Positions 1-11,579 of a stretch of DNA of 64,000 bases are shown here, piece by piece. The notes beneath the pieces are model-generated. The model saw only the letters and a list, made by a program, of their open reading frames with translations. It had not been told where the DNA came from and searched no databases. The number at the start of each line of letters is the position of its first letter. Position 1 is the first letter of the stretch. Source of the DNA: Tyto alba (lineage: Eukaryota; Chordata; Aves; Strigiformes; Tytonidae); the NCBI RefSeq assembly GCF_018691265.1, contig NW_024881324.1:2111730-2175729 (forward strand). The letters are read 5' to 3'. The position numbers and the translations under genes were made by a program.

Positions 1-931
1 TCATTGACTTCCACAGCCTTCGGTGTGCCGTGTGTGGAGAGACATCGGCTTAACCCGGCCAGAAACTGGAGCCTTTATGTCACCCCTAACAAAAATAGAC
101 GGAGGTGTTTTCAAAGCGCCATCGTTCCCTCCCAAAACGGTAGACTTGTGTCAGACTCTCAGCTGACCTTACATTTTTTTCAGACTCTTGGGAGCATTCG
201 TCTTTAGGAGCATGAAATCTTCCAAGTTCTTGTCTTTGTAGCCCCAAAGAGCTCTCCAGTTGTGGAAACCCCCTGCGTGTGCCTCGTCCCGCTCCCTGCA
301 CCACTGACCTTGCAACTTCTCTGATCTGAGTGGGATCAGTATCTGAGCTGGAAGGCAGACCTTTGTCTCAGAAGAACAGGTATTTTATTAAAACAAAAGG
401 CCCAGTATTGCCCATATTAGTAGTCAGATACAAGGAAAGCAGAAATCTGCTGAAATTTAAAGTTTTGCCAGTTGATAGAATCCATGTACAGCCACCGAAT
501 GTTAAAAATATTCCATTTCCGATGAAGTTCACATCTATATATGGAACCCACGTTTGTTCAGATATATCTGGTTGTCCTGTTCTGTGCAGGAACCCAAACT
601 GTTGCATCTGTAAGACACTGATTTTGCTAATTAGTAAAGCAAAAAATTTCCATTGCAAGGGCATTTTAAAGCAAAATTACATACAAGAAGAAAAAACTCC
701 TTATTGAACTAAAATGTGGTATAACAGCTCACCACATCCTGCTACCATGGCATCTGCTGTTTAGCAAAGGAAAGGTTCCTCTTTCAGACTCCATGACAGG
801 TAGAGAGGTCACGTGTTACCTGCATTTCTCAGCACTATTATTTTTTTAACTTTCTGTCAGTGGAAAAGCTGAACATGACAGTGGAAAATACCAGTTGAGG
901 GAAAGCATTGTGGGGAACTGTAGGTGTTAGC

Positions 932-939
932 TATAAAAG
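932..939 (+). promoter_or_regulatory. TATA-box-like element
   Basis: The octamer TATAAAAG is a close match to the vertebrate TATA box and would place a start site near 960. A short C-rich stretch follows, but no exon or open frame downstream is recognisable. Matches like this occur by chance in 64 kb, so this is only a candidate. Confidence 0.2.
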
Positions 940-2160
940 CGACAGTGCCCCCCCTTCCCAAAGCCAGCAGAAAAACAGTGAAAAAAATCTGATGATAAAG
1001 GTGCTGTAAATCATTGTACTCGGCTGTTTGATCTGATAGGGATCAACCTGTTGCTTTAAGGGAAGTGTTGTGCTAATCTAGGCGTTGAAAATTAAACATC
1101 TTGCATGCTATTCCAGATCTGCTACTCAGCTGTGTGTAGGGCCTCCAGCAAGCCAGGTAATTCTTGGGGTCTCATCTGCCCTGTCTATGAAATGGGTCTT
1201 TCTGAGTACTCAGGTTATGTTGCTGTAAAAATAAATGTAAAGCCTTCGCAACCTTTATTTGAAAAATGTTGCCCTCATTCGAAACACGACGACTCTCAGA
1301 ATGGTACTACAGACGTGAATGGATGCGTATCCGAGCAGCAGTGGAATCAAAGACGAGCATTTGCTTTAGGAATGAAACTCAAACTCAGGCCAAAATACTG
1401 CTTGCGCTGAATACCGCTGTTCTGTGGAGCACACACAATCCTCTCGTAGTAACAGGTTTGCAAGCCAAAACTTGAGCGTTCAAGACAGCAACCAGCTGAC
1501 TGTCCTCAAGTACATAATAAATATTTTCTTAGAAAGGTAGGAACTAAGAGAAAAATACCAATTATTTTCTCTGCCCAAGCAATATATCTCACCTCTCTGG
1601 GGAGTTCTGCAGTGGTCCTACAGGACCGAGTGGATCCCTGAGGATACTAAAGGGAAAGGGTGTGATGGATAGCAAAGGAGATGGTGAACAGTGGACAGTC
1701 AGCTTGTTCACATGGCACATGAATGAAATCATCCAGAAACAAATTTAAAACAACAAAAAAAAAAGTACCTTCTCCACCAGCTCGTCCTTGAACTGTGGAA
1801 CCTATTGCTGCAGGAAACCGTGAAGGCCAGAAGAGCTTCAGAAGGTTATTAACTTAATGGAAGAAAGTTCATCAAAGTTTCACTAGAAACAAGGATGCAG
1901 AACTCCTCTTCCTCACCAAGCCCTCCGTCAGAGTGGAGGTGCACTAGGGAAAGCATCAATGGAGGCGTGCCTGGTTCCTGTGCTCTTGCCCAAAGAATTG
2001 GCTACTGGCCGTTGTGGTAGATGCAACACTGGTACGGACAGACGTACAGAACACTCCAGCAGAGATATACTTGAGTAACAGGATTTTTGATTTGCTGTAG
2101 GGGGGGCCAGTCTTGGGTCAACGTACAACAAGAATATTTGATGTTTTCTTGCCAAAAGGG

Positions 2161-2179
2161 AAAAAAAAAAAAAAAAAAA
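2161..2179. repeat. Poly(A) run, 19 bases
   Basis: A pure A mononucleotide run just upstream of the CpG-rich patch at 2.4 kb. No target-site duplication or retrocopy body is visible next to it, so it is treated as a simple repeat. Confidence 0.9.
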
Positions 2180-2389
2180 GAGTTTGAGGTCAAACAAAAC
2201 ATTGCAGAACATTCCATTTGATCCAAAATAAAACATTTCCTAACACGCAACAAAAACGTTGATATGTTTTGGAGTATTAAAAGAAGCAAATTTTCCAGAA
2301 GCGTGAAATAAAAAATGTTGGTGCTAAAGACCTTCGACGCTCTTCGAGAAATGTAATCCGTGCTTTCCCGTCCCTTTGGCTGCCCCAAA

Positions 2390-3060
2390 ACTGCATTTCC
2401 CTCCCCCGCCCAGCCTCCCCCCCCCCGGCAGGTTTTCCCTCAGCGTCTGTCCCTCGGAGCTGGAGGGAGAAGAGGAGGCACGCCCTCACGGGAGCGCCGG
2501 GCGCGCAGCCGGAGGTGGCGGGGAGCATCCCCCCGCTAGCCAAACCCCGCCAGCCCGGCCCAGGGCCCTGCGGGTGGGCCGCCTGCCCTGCTTCCGCGCC
2601 CGCCGGAGGGTTTTCCTTCCAGCCGCCGGTGCCGCGGCGGGCAGGGCGGGAAAGCCCGCTCTCGGCACACTTCCCCTTTCAGCTCTCGTCTTTAGTGCTC
2701 CCTGCTCGCGGTCTGCCCCTGCAGCTGCTCTGCCGGATCACACATCGCCCCACCTGCGCCTTCGGCCTGCACCCTTGTCCCTCTCTGCGGATTTTTTTCT
2801 ACCGCGTTACTGGGAATTTTTTGCCTTTGCGACGCTGCGGTGGGTAAAGGGGAACAAGCGGCGGTGAAATAAAGAGGCCCGTGTCTGAGCTGGGCCAGCC
2901 ACGGGCCGCCACAGGTGAGAGAGAGATGTTGAACGTCCTCTTGGCAGTTTTGGCCCCGCTGGCGAGAGCCAGCAGCAGTGGGTGCGCTTTGGTCAGGGCT
3001 CTGCTCACTCCCGGGCCCGCGCTGACATTGCCCGGTGACTGCCGGTGAACCGATGCCAGG
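2390..3060. promoter_or_regulatory. CpG-rich patch, candidate promoter
   Basis: This segment is GC-rich with many CpG dinucleotides, in contrast to the AT-rich sequence on both sides. Unmethylated islands of this size commonly mark vertebrate promoters. It ends near a consensus splice donor (GT at 2915) reading rightward, which suggests a first exon on the plus strand. Open frames of 163 codons (plus, 2376-2867) and 134 codons (minus, 2692-3096) run through it, but they are proline-, alanine- and arginine-rich and look like by-products of GC-rich sequence. No gene can be named. Confidence 0.45.
2911..2920 (+). other. Candidate 5' splice site at the edge of the CpG patch
   Basis: The sequence ACAG/GTGAGA matches the vertebrate donor consensus well, with the exon ending at 2914. 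Together with the CpG-rich patch it could mark the end of a first, untranslated exon. The 163-codon plus-strand frame stops at 2867, before this site, so a spliced product would not extend that frame. The nearest strong acceptor I noticed downstream on the same strand is at 5774. Confidence 0.3.
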
Positions 3061-4427
3061 TGTTGTTCCGTGAGGGACACCGGACTCCGATGCCACTCTT
3101 CAAGGTAGCAGAAGTCCACCTCTGTTAAGAAAGTAACGTGTAATAAAAATGAGCAAGCAAGCCAAAGGTCTAATCTGTATTCGAAGCCGATAACAAAACG
3201 AGGAGTGATTCCAGCTGAGGGCAGATTGGTTTGGCTGCTGAGAGCTGGAGAGAGCGTGACCGAAGGACCGTGGTGGCCTCGTGGGCTGAGCTAGGGCTGG
3301 TGGACTCCCAGCTGAGAGGAGAAGTCACAGCACCTCTGGGGTAAGCCACGTGCCCTGCAGAGCTCGGGTGGCAGAGGATTTGGCTGAGGGTACCCAGCGT
3401 GGCTGGGAAGGGCAGGCTCTGAGTACCTAAGCCAAGTTCGGAGATGGACCTTTGGCTCTTAGACCCTCACGTCACAAGTTGCTTCCAAAACACTCAGTAC
3501 TTGAACAGGAGAAAGCATCAGCTGGTAGGCTGGGGCATGTTCCTTTTGAAAGTTTCACTGAATGAATGGAGCAGGAGTACCTCGGCGTGTGCTGTAGCAT
3601 TAGTCCATGATACCTGAGTGTTACCCCTCTAACTGAGGTGGGGAGCTCCTTCGCTTTTCCGCACCCCCCATCCCAAACTGTGAAATGCCGGTAATGCTTA
3701 TGTTCACATTTTACAGAACCGCTGTGAAAATTCATTATTTAATGAATGAATGCATTAATGAAAATTCAATGAAAGCATTAACTAACTACAAAGACCAAGG
3801 ATTGCCTTGAGTAGTATCTTAATTCTGTTTGAAGTAACAGAAACTTGGAGGGAAAGTTATCAAAACCATGACACTCTCTGGCCCATATGAGGATTTGTTT
3901 CCATTGTCATGCTCAACACCCAGATACCACTGTGTGGTTTTGCTTCATACCCAATGTTGCTTTGAGAAGATTATCAAAGAAACTCTCTTTACAAAAGCAT
4001 CACGGGACAGTCATCCCACAGAAGTGCTCTGTTTGCATTCAAGGCAGAGACTCGGTCCCAAAAGCTTTCCGGGGTCTTGCAGGGTATAAATGGGGTGGCA
4101 CTTCTTGCTGTGTTTGGGTGCATGCAGGGCAGTCCTTGCCACAGAGCAGGGCTTGCTGCTTGAATTTGTTTCCACTGTTTGGTAATACTAAAGATGAACT
4201 CAGCAGCACTCTCAAGAGAAAGAACTGCTTTCTCTTCACATCTCATTTCCATACCGCTCTTAGTTTGCTGCCATAAATAGGTAGTTACAAATACAACTGA
4301 TATTTCCTTTCCGAAGTATGGCGTGTGTATCCATTGGTAGAAGTGGTTTCAGTGGCCAGGACCTGTGACACAAATCCTGACTGATTCATGTGCTGCAATT
4401 ACTAAACGGGCAATAGGTCTGCAGGGG

Positions 4428-4532
4428 AAAAAAAAAAAAAAAACAACAAACAAAACCAAACAAAAACAAAACCAAACAAACAAAAAACAAAACAAAACAA
4501 CAAAAAACAAACAAACAAAAAAAAGCAAAAAG
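4428..4532. repeat. A-rich / CAAA-CAAAA low-complexity tract
   Basis: About 105 bases containing only A and C apart from one G near the end. It starts with about 16 A and continues as irregular CAA, CAAA and CAAAA units. The lysine- and asparagine-rich frame across it (4365-4586) is an artefact of this composition. Confidence 0.95.
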
Positions 4533-5216
4533 GCAACTACTTGCTCCAGGAAGTTGGTTTTAGACAGGCCTGGTCTTTTCCAGTAAACATGTGAAGTTAT
4601 CTGGTGGCTGTGAACAGCAGCCCACGAGGAAAGGAAAACACGGGCTTTTCCGTGGTGCTTCTCTGATGCGGGCGCGTGTTTCCTACTGCCAGTAATGTTA
4701 GGGAAACGCGGGAGTGGTGATAGCCCTGCTGATGGCATTTTGTCTATCTTCACGTAAATCAGGTGGTGGCAGTCACTGCAGGGAGGTGGGGTGGAAATAA
4801 AAGGGATGTTGTGTAGTCCACTGTAGATGGCCTTTGCCAGGTTCAGTCATTTCCTGTCCATCTGCCAAAAATCACAAGCTGATAAACGGACATAATTGGA
4901 AGTGTGGGAAACTATTGCTTGATGATCTGCAGGGGAGGGGGAAAAGAATGAAAGAAGACTCATGAATAAAGAAAACAAGACTTTATCAGGGGAGATGCAG
5001 TCTGACTGGCTGATGCTGAGATAGTGGACCTTGTTTATTCTTTCCCCTGAGTCTTGCCAAGGGTTTTAACTTGCTTGTCCCTCCCATCCGTCGGTGCGGA
5101 TAGGAGCGAAGACTGCCTGTCCATGTGTGGTGGTCACCACGAAAGGAGGGTGTATATTTACATGTGTTCCCAGCTCCAGGGGATGGGCAAGGACGCAGCA
5201 GTTTCTTATCTTGTTC

Positions 5217-5237
5217 TTTTTTTTTTTTTTTTTTTTT
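5217..5237. repeat. Poly(T) run, 21 bases
   Basis: A pure T mononucleotide run. No retrocopy or tandem site duplication is apparent next to it. Confidence 0.9.
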
Positions 5238-5688
5238 CCTAATATTATCCCACAGAGGAAAAAAAATCAGCACATGAAGTTGTGTCCTATCTAGGCATTG
5301 CAGCTGCACGTGCCCAGGTTCAGTGCTGGCAGCTTTCTGCCATCGGTACCTACCGTGGCTAACACACTTCCCAAACAGTGCTTTTTACGGAAGGGGTAGA
5401 TGACTCTAAGATTCCCTGTGGTTCTCTTCGCTTTACATTTCCGAGCCAGTTCTAGAGCACATGAAATGTTTTATCTGTACCTGATTTGAAATGTTAAATA
5501 TGTTTGATGCAATCATGGATCCGGGATGCTGCTGTTCTTGTGATGCCTGGTTGTCCCTGGTATTGAGCATGTTCATAACCTTGGTTAATCCTGCTGTTTT
5601 GCACTGTGATCAGCCTGTACGAGCTGTCTCGTGACGTTACGCTGACTGTTCAGAGCTGTACCGAAGCTGTCAAGGAACGGATGCAAGT

Positions 5689-5699
5689 GGGGGGGGGGG
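5689..5699. repeat. Poly(G) run, 11 bases
   Basis: An uninterrupted G11 run about 75 bases upstream of the candidate splice acceptor at 5774. Such runs are prone to length variation and can form quadruplex structures. Confidence 0.85.
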
Positions 5700-5744
5700 C
5701 TGTGTACTGAAGAGACCCACCTGCAGCAGCGGGGTGCTAATCGA

Positions 5745-5776
5745 TTCCTTTTCTCTTGTCTTCTTTCTTTGCAGTA
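5745..5776 (+). other. Strong candidate 3' splice site
   Basis: A nearly continuous pyrimidine tract of about 25 bases (5748-5771) leads into TTTGCAG, with the exon starting at 5775. This is among the best acceptor-like sites in the window on the plus strand. The exon would begin TAAATG. If an upstream frame entered in phase 0 it would stop at once, so the exon is more likely untranslated or non-coding. Confidence 0.4.
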
Positions 5777-8360
5777 AATGAAATTATAAGGAATGACCTT
5801 TCCAGTACCAATGTCCATTCATAGCTTTCAATACGGGCCTAGTATGAAATCCACACACACTTTTGACTTAGCTGGCGTGTCAGCTCGAGTAGAGAGATAC
5901 CGACTAAAACCGAAGACGTTGCCTGGTACCAGTCTGATCTTCCACCTTACTGAATGTCAGGAACTGAAGATTTACCTCTTGCTTACAAAGAAGTAGCTCC
6001 TCGACTTCAACTGATGAGACAGCTCCTTTGAAGAAAATCATCTCAAAAGAAAGAGGAGGGAGTACACTCTGAGACGGCGCGTTTCATGGGACAAAACTAG
6101 GAAACTCAGCAGAATCTGAGCGCTTCTCCCCAGTGCTGACCTTTTTGGCTTGGCACCGCTGGAATACAGCCCTGGAAGTGCCTTATTTTACCAGGTCGTG
6201 GCATCAGGGCATTTTTAATAAGTTTTGAATTTGCTACTATTAAAAGTGCTGGTAGGTGCAGAAACTATAGAGCTTGCATTCTGGAGAGTGATATTGGAAA
6301 AAAAGCATAGGACTCTGCAGCGAAGTAGGGAGAGCAACCCCTACTCCAGTAAAACGCGTTTATGAATTCCAGGATTTCTTCAGCTTTTCCTCTGCTGTAA
6401 TGTACAGCCTATTGCCTTATTCTCAGTGCATTTCAAAAGCCGCCTGATTTGTCATCATCTCAGCTTTCTTTTGTGTATTGTCTTTATTATGTGCTAATGA
6501 ATCATAGGGCTGTTAGTAGTAGCATGTTAAGATTTTGATTTTAATCTGGCTTCAGTCATAGCACAAGTGAGTTGAATAGCACAAAATAAACAAGGTTGAT
6601 GGACAAAAAAACTGAAATCTATCTTTTACATGATAGATGAATGTGTATGCATGTACATACATACTAGTATATATGCATATATTTATATATGACAAATAAT
6701 ATAGATGATTGCCTAGTGAGGGCACTGAATTTAGCAATAATTTCAATTTCTGAGAATGCATTTCAGATCCACAACAAATATTTCAGCTACTTCTTTTGTT
6801 GCACCTAAAGCAGGTATGCATTTTCTTTCCTCATGCAGTTAAGCAAGCACTTTAGATAGGCAAGAAGGATGCATACAAGATACATGTTATTTACCAAATG
6901 ACAAAATATGAGTTATAGTAACTGTAAATACCATTATGGAAAGAGTGTAAAATATTTGTTCAGTTATAATGTTATTATTCCGCAGAAGCCTTATAACTCT
7001 CTGCTACATGTATGAAAAAGAATATTACCAAAAAACCACAAAGATTTAATATGCAGCGCTGTATAATGTGTTTTCAGATTAGCTAATGTTTCTGGAGCTA
7101 CAGGTAGGCATGTAGTGTAGCCTTTAACATTGTATTTTCTACAATCAACCGCTTATTATATAACTAGCAACAACCTATTATTTCATATAACCAAAAATAT
7201 AAAACTAAAATAAAATAGCATGACTTAAATTAAAAATGTTTAACATTAATATTGTGCCTTAGGAATCTGTGCCCCCTTCTGGAAATACACCTGAACTACA
7301 CCTCCGTGCTGGGGTGGCTCCTTACCCCCAATGCAATGAAGATTGAACAGGTTTCACAACAAGGTGAAATCCTCCTAAGTGTTTGAAAACATTATTCTGT
7401 ATAATTATGTCTTACTTTCTTTAAGAAAAAAATGAAAGCCATATTTGTCACATTTGCACATTACTGTGAAGACATGAGAATATAATATGGCTATATGTAC
7501 ATAATATGCTGTTATTGGTCCTTATAATAGTCTGTTATTCCTCACCTGTTTAATCCGAGTTATTTACCCTCTATTTAGCATTGTAGACGTTGCATGAAAC
7601 ATTTCTTATAGACTGCCATATGAAAAGTTAAAAAGCTTGACAGATGTCAGCTTGACTTGTAGCTAGATAATAGATCCAATAAAGCAAAATGTTTTGCTGG
7701 AAGCTAGTCTTAGAGTGGTTCATTTTATGTTATCTTGACAAATCTTCCTTTCTCATATAAAATAAGCATTTTTACATTATATACATATATATAAATATAT
7801 ATCTCCATCTCTTCTATTTGAAGCTGTTTTCATCCTGCTGCATCTTGCTAGTATAACCATCTTAGTACGGAAGAAAAGTCTCTTGTCAACAGACTCTTCT
7901 TCATTCCCCTCTCCCACTTACCCCCTGCATTTAAAGACATTGCTGCCAAGGAGAGAAAATGATATATGATATAAACCTCAGCTTTTATTCTCTAAGTATT
8001 TCAGAAATGTCAACAAAGCGTGCATGGAGGAATCTCTGGTTATGCCAAAGCATTTTTTTATTCATATACGTAAATACCTTGGGTGAGGCTTTTACAATAC
8101 AGGACGATACAGACACACACAGGTAATACACCCTCCACATGTTCACATTTCAGCAGTAATTTTAGCAAGGTTTTCAACTGTATGGTTTGGATATGTTGCA
8201 CCTCCTTCATCCTTATTTTTATTTTCCTCTTTAAGCTATTTTGGAAAAAAAAAAAAAAAAAAAAAAGGAACAACCACCTGTTACTTTTAAGCCTGGATAA
8301 TGGAAGATTATGCATCTCTTGTATATGTATTCATAAAATAAAAACGAAAGCAGAAATATT
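5775..8360 (+). ncRNA. Candidate terminal exon / 3'UTR-like region of an unnamed transcript
   Basis: From the acceptor at 5774 the sequence becomes AT-rich for about 2.5 kb, with ATTTA-like motifs and poly(A) signals AATAAA at 6585, 7678 and 8337. This is the texture of a vertebrate 3'UTR or long non-coding RNA. It also contains a TGACAG/CTGTCA-like pair near 7638 and an A22 run at 8245-8266. The only open frame of note is a 67-codon one at 5793-5996 (starts MTFPVPMSIHSFQYG), just inside the exon, which I do not recognise. The exon model is an inference from splice and poly(A) signals only. The region could equally be an AT-rich intergenic stretch. Confidence 0.25.
8245..8266. repeat. Poly(A) run, 22 bases
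   Basis: A pure A run within AT-rich sequence, about 70 bases upstream of an AATAAA signal at 8337. No retrocopy structure is seen. Confidence 0.9.
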
Positions 8361-8679
8361 TCCCGTATGAGACTGCTATCTTGTTTTTGTACGTGTGTTA
8401 TGGTTGTTGCCATCAGTTTATGAAAATGGTTTTCATCAACCCTTTTTGAAAACAAAGCAAAACCAAAAAGCCACAATGCTCTGAACTTAGAGCATAGTCC
8501 TTATAGGTTCAAGAAGACTTTCGCCAGGCGTGATTCTGACTATTAAAAAGAGCCCTCTGGATGAATTTTAAGTGGCGAAACAAGCTGCCTTATTAATCAT
8601 GCAACAAAGTACTTGCATCTGCATATATTGCTTGGACAACAGTTTCTTTTGCTCTCCCTGGAACTATTTCTGAAATGCG

Positions 8680-9020
8680 TGGGTTGCTACGGGCAGGCGT
8701 TAGCTCTGTGGTGTGCACGGCGGTAGATACAAGAGGCATTTGGGGGGGGGGGGGGCTGCCCACGGCCTGCCAGAAGGGGAGGGCTCGCCACGGGCCGCAT
8801 CTGTGTGACGGTGGGGCTGCACGATGGGGCTGGTCTGTGCGATGGGTCCTGCGCCCCAAATCACCCCCCTGATCTCCCCCCCAAAGGAGGAGGGGGTGGC
8901 AGCTTAGTCGCGGCTCGGCTGAGCGCGGGTCTGGGTTTCTGGTCACCTCAGGAGCTGGTGCATATTGAAGTCCCAGCGCGGGACACCTGATGGGCCGAAG
9001 CATGCAGGAGCGCTGGAAAA
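8680..9020. promoter_or_regulatory. Small CpG-rich patch with a G14 run
   Basis: CpG dinucleotides cluster here, and a pure G run of 14 bases lies at 8742-8755. The patch abruptly follows AT-rich sequence. Overlapping open frames on both strands have the composition expected by chance in GC-rich DNA. It could be a small CpG island, an enhancer, or a product of GC-biased gene conversion. Confidence 0.35.
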
Positions 9021-11100
9021 ACCCGAGCTCCTTGGATTTTCCCAGACCAAAGGCACGTTACGAAGTGCATACGCACGCCAGCACGCCTCCCACAGCGGTC
9101 CAGATTTGGGTAAGCATTTAAACACCTTTCAAATGAACCCCTCCAGGAGACACAACTACACATTTAAGCCTCTGTTGACTGAAGACCTTTCTCTGCCTTG
9201 GGTTTGTCTTCTTGCGAGTGCAGGGTGACACGCGCTGCTCACTCTGTCCCACCCGGCTTCCCTGGGGCTGCTACCGAATCCCTCGCAATTTAAGGAGAGG
9301 CAGATGCTCCAAGACCATCAAAACCCAGCTAGGGCCCAGATCTTTAGAGCTCGGTCAAAATGCTCTTTCTCTGCTTCCCTGTCCGGAGGGTGGAAATAGT
9401 GATATTTACTCCTCATGTGGGCAGCGCGAGCCGTGTTGTTGGTGAGGTTCCTGGAAAAAGGAGAATACTGAAAACTCAGTCACAGATTCCCCGTGTCTCT
9501 CAGAGACCGTGGCACCATTTTGTACCACAGCAAAAGGTCACAAACTAAATTCGTTCGAGCAACGTGTTTCGGTCATTGTGCTACCTGGCTTCCTCGGAGC
9601 TTCCTTTCCTGGCTTCCTCCAAGCTTCCGTTCCCTCTCATTTCCCCACGTCCCCTCCTCAAAGCACAGCAGACCAGAGCACGGCTACATTAACCACATCT
9701 TGACCGGACTTCTTTAGGCAAAAACAGCCTTTAGCAAACTCCTAGCTGACTACTTTCATTCATGACCAAAGCAGAAGGTGAATCCCGCACATCCATCTGG
9801 TACTGTTTGACTAAATAGCCTGCTGGAGTCATGCCTTTGAGATTTTTCCTTTCCAGCTGAAAATGGCAAATTTCAAGGAGTTAAGTTTCTTGGACAGAGC
9901 TGTACTGCCTTGAAGCTAAGCTTTCCTTCACCATGTGTGTAATTTTATTGCATTCATCACTGTAAATCTATTGAATTTGTCTCAGTAAAAATAAAACAAA
10001 ATCCCTCTCATCAAGTATATTACAGAGGAGTGTTAAGGTCAATGGCGTAAGATCGTCTAGGTTTCTGTAGCTCTTTTTTAAACAAATGGTCTAATTTTAT
10101 GTGGTAAGCAGCGATTGGATTGTTCATCAAAGTAGAGCGAGTCCCATCTTCTCCACCTTTGCGCACGCTTGCCCAATACGGAGGTCAAGTGTTTGCCTCT
10201 TTCTCAGCAAGTTAATGTTTTTCTTCTTCGAGCCTCTTTCCCCCAAAATAAAAAGGTTTTGATTCTCTTCTTTTCAGGTAGCCAAATAATTTGTTCAGAG
10301 CAGATCAGTTACAGATTCTCGTACTGTTGGCTTTAATTACAAGCCGATCTTGATTCCAAAATCAGCTTTTTTTTGGCCAAAAGAACTGTATTTTTGGACT
10401 CTGAAAACTCGTGGAGCTCTAACAATTCAAATGGTTGCGTTTTCAGGATTTAAGGCGACTGGTAGTATACCTGGCACTTGCCATCGTCTATGGGCACATT
10501 AGCTTTTGTCATTTAAACTGAAAAATTGCTGACTGCAGCACTTCCGTTGCTACTTTGAAGGACAGGCAACCCACAAGCCACTCTTTGCAGATGTGGCAAA
10601 TTCGTTTTCAGTCGTTTTAGGAAATCCCTTTTTTTCTTTTCTTTTTTTTTTTCAGCTCAGGGAAAGAGTTTCCAAAAATGCCGTCAGCATCAGTTTCCAG
10701 CACCTCTTCTGAATTAGTTTCGCACCCACAGCTCCTGTCCCCAGCCTGCTTCCAGCGCCGCTGACAGAGGGCCTTTGGGTCGAAAATAACATAAAGTAAC
10801 CACTGAGAGTGGGCATTGGCGGCAGGGCTGTCCTTGCCCAGGGCTCACCACTCTGAGCCCGATGGCCAGTTCACTGACTTGATTTCACCCAGGGTGGGGG
10901 GGTGTCCAAAAATTCAACGGAGCGATGTTCCCATCCAGACAGGGGGACATTCCAGTGACACCAGTGTCATGGTACCAGGGAAGAGCAGAAAAAATTTCAG
11001 TGCTTGGCAGGAATTTTTTAACTGCAAGGTTTGGGGGTTTTCTGGTCTGGTTGGTTTTGGTTTTTAATAGGAAAAATTACATTTCCTCCAACATGAAATC
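9021..11100. other. Gene-free stretch
   Basis: No exon, RNA gene or named transposon is recognised. A donor-like GGGTAAGC lies near 9109 without a matching acceptor. A 24-base two-copy tandem duplication lies at 9584-9631. T-rich low-complexity sequence lies at about 10628-10653. Confidence 0.55.
9584..9631. repeat. Two-copy 24-base tandem duplication
   Basis: Two adjacent 24-base units, each beginning CCTGGCTTCCTC, match at 21 of 24 positions by hand alignment. They probably arose by replication slippage. No function is apparent. Confidence 0.8.
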
Positions 11101-11111
11101 TTTTGCTCTAC

Positions 11112-11178
11112 TTTGTTTTTGTTTTGTTTTGTTTTTTTTGTTTTGTTTTTGTTTTTTGTTTTTTGTTTTTTTTTTTTA
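11112..11178. repeat. T-rich / GTTTT low-complexity tract
   Basis: A stretch made almost only of T with isolated G, as GTTTT, GTTTTT and longer units. It is the reverse-complement type of the A/C tract at 4428-4532. Phenylalanine- and leucine-rich frames across it are artefacts. Confidence 0.95.
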
Positions 11179-11579
11179 ATTTTCTGCTTAGAAAATACAA
11201 GCCACATCTTATTTTGGGTCAGGTTGATCCAAACTGCACCTTCTTTCCCCCTCGCCCCCCCTCCAAATCTCCGGGCTGGGCTGCTTTCCCAGACGCTGGC
11301 TCCCCCTCCACCCAGGCAGAGCCGCACAGGCGTCACATGCATACTGCCTCTGCCCAATTTCTTGAATGGTTTCTTTGCAGGAAACTCCTCATGGATCTTT
11401 CCTGCCTCCCTGGCCCCCTTCCAGGCCTCCTGCCTGGGTTGAGCTGCTCCAGCCCACTACTCTCATCCTCCTGGCAGTCTCTTCTTTTTATTATTTTTTT
11501 ACCATAAGCTTTTTGTATATTTTATGCTATAAAACAGGCTGGCCCTAGTCAGATGATGACACTAAATTGAGCACGCACC

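Larger units (their letters stand above)
1..2375. other. Gene-free stretch
   Basis: No exon, RNA gene or named repeat is recognisable. The open frames here, including a 125-codon one at 330-707, have no family resemblance that I can see and no convincing splice context. A TATA-like element at 932 is listed separately. A run of 19 A lies at 2161-2179. The sequence from 1 to 300 holds no strong motif. Confidence 0.6.
3061..5774. other. Gene-free stretch, possible intron
   Basis: No coding exon is recognisable. It would be an intron if the donor at 2915 joins the acceptor at 5774. It contains a short AT-rich palindrome (TTCATTA/TAATGAA, 3731-3746), a TATAAAT match at 4085, an A/C-rich low-complexity tract (4428-4532), a T run (5217-5237) and a G run (5689-5699). 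Confidence 0.5.

Noticed and set aside
2376..2867. 163-codon coding sequence
   Set aside because: It is proline-, alanine- and arginine-rich, overlaps equally long frames on the other strand, and lies in CpG-rich sequence where chance frames are expected.
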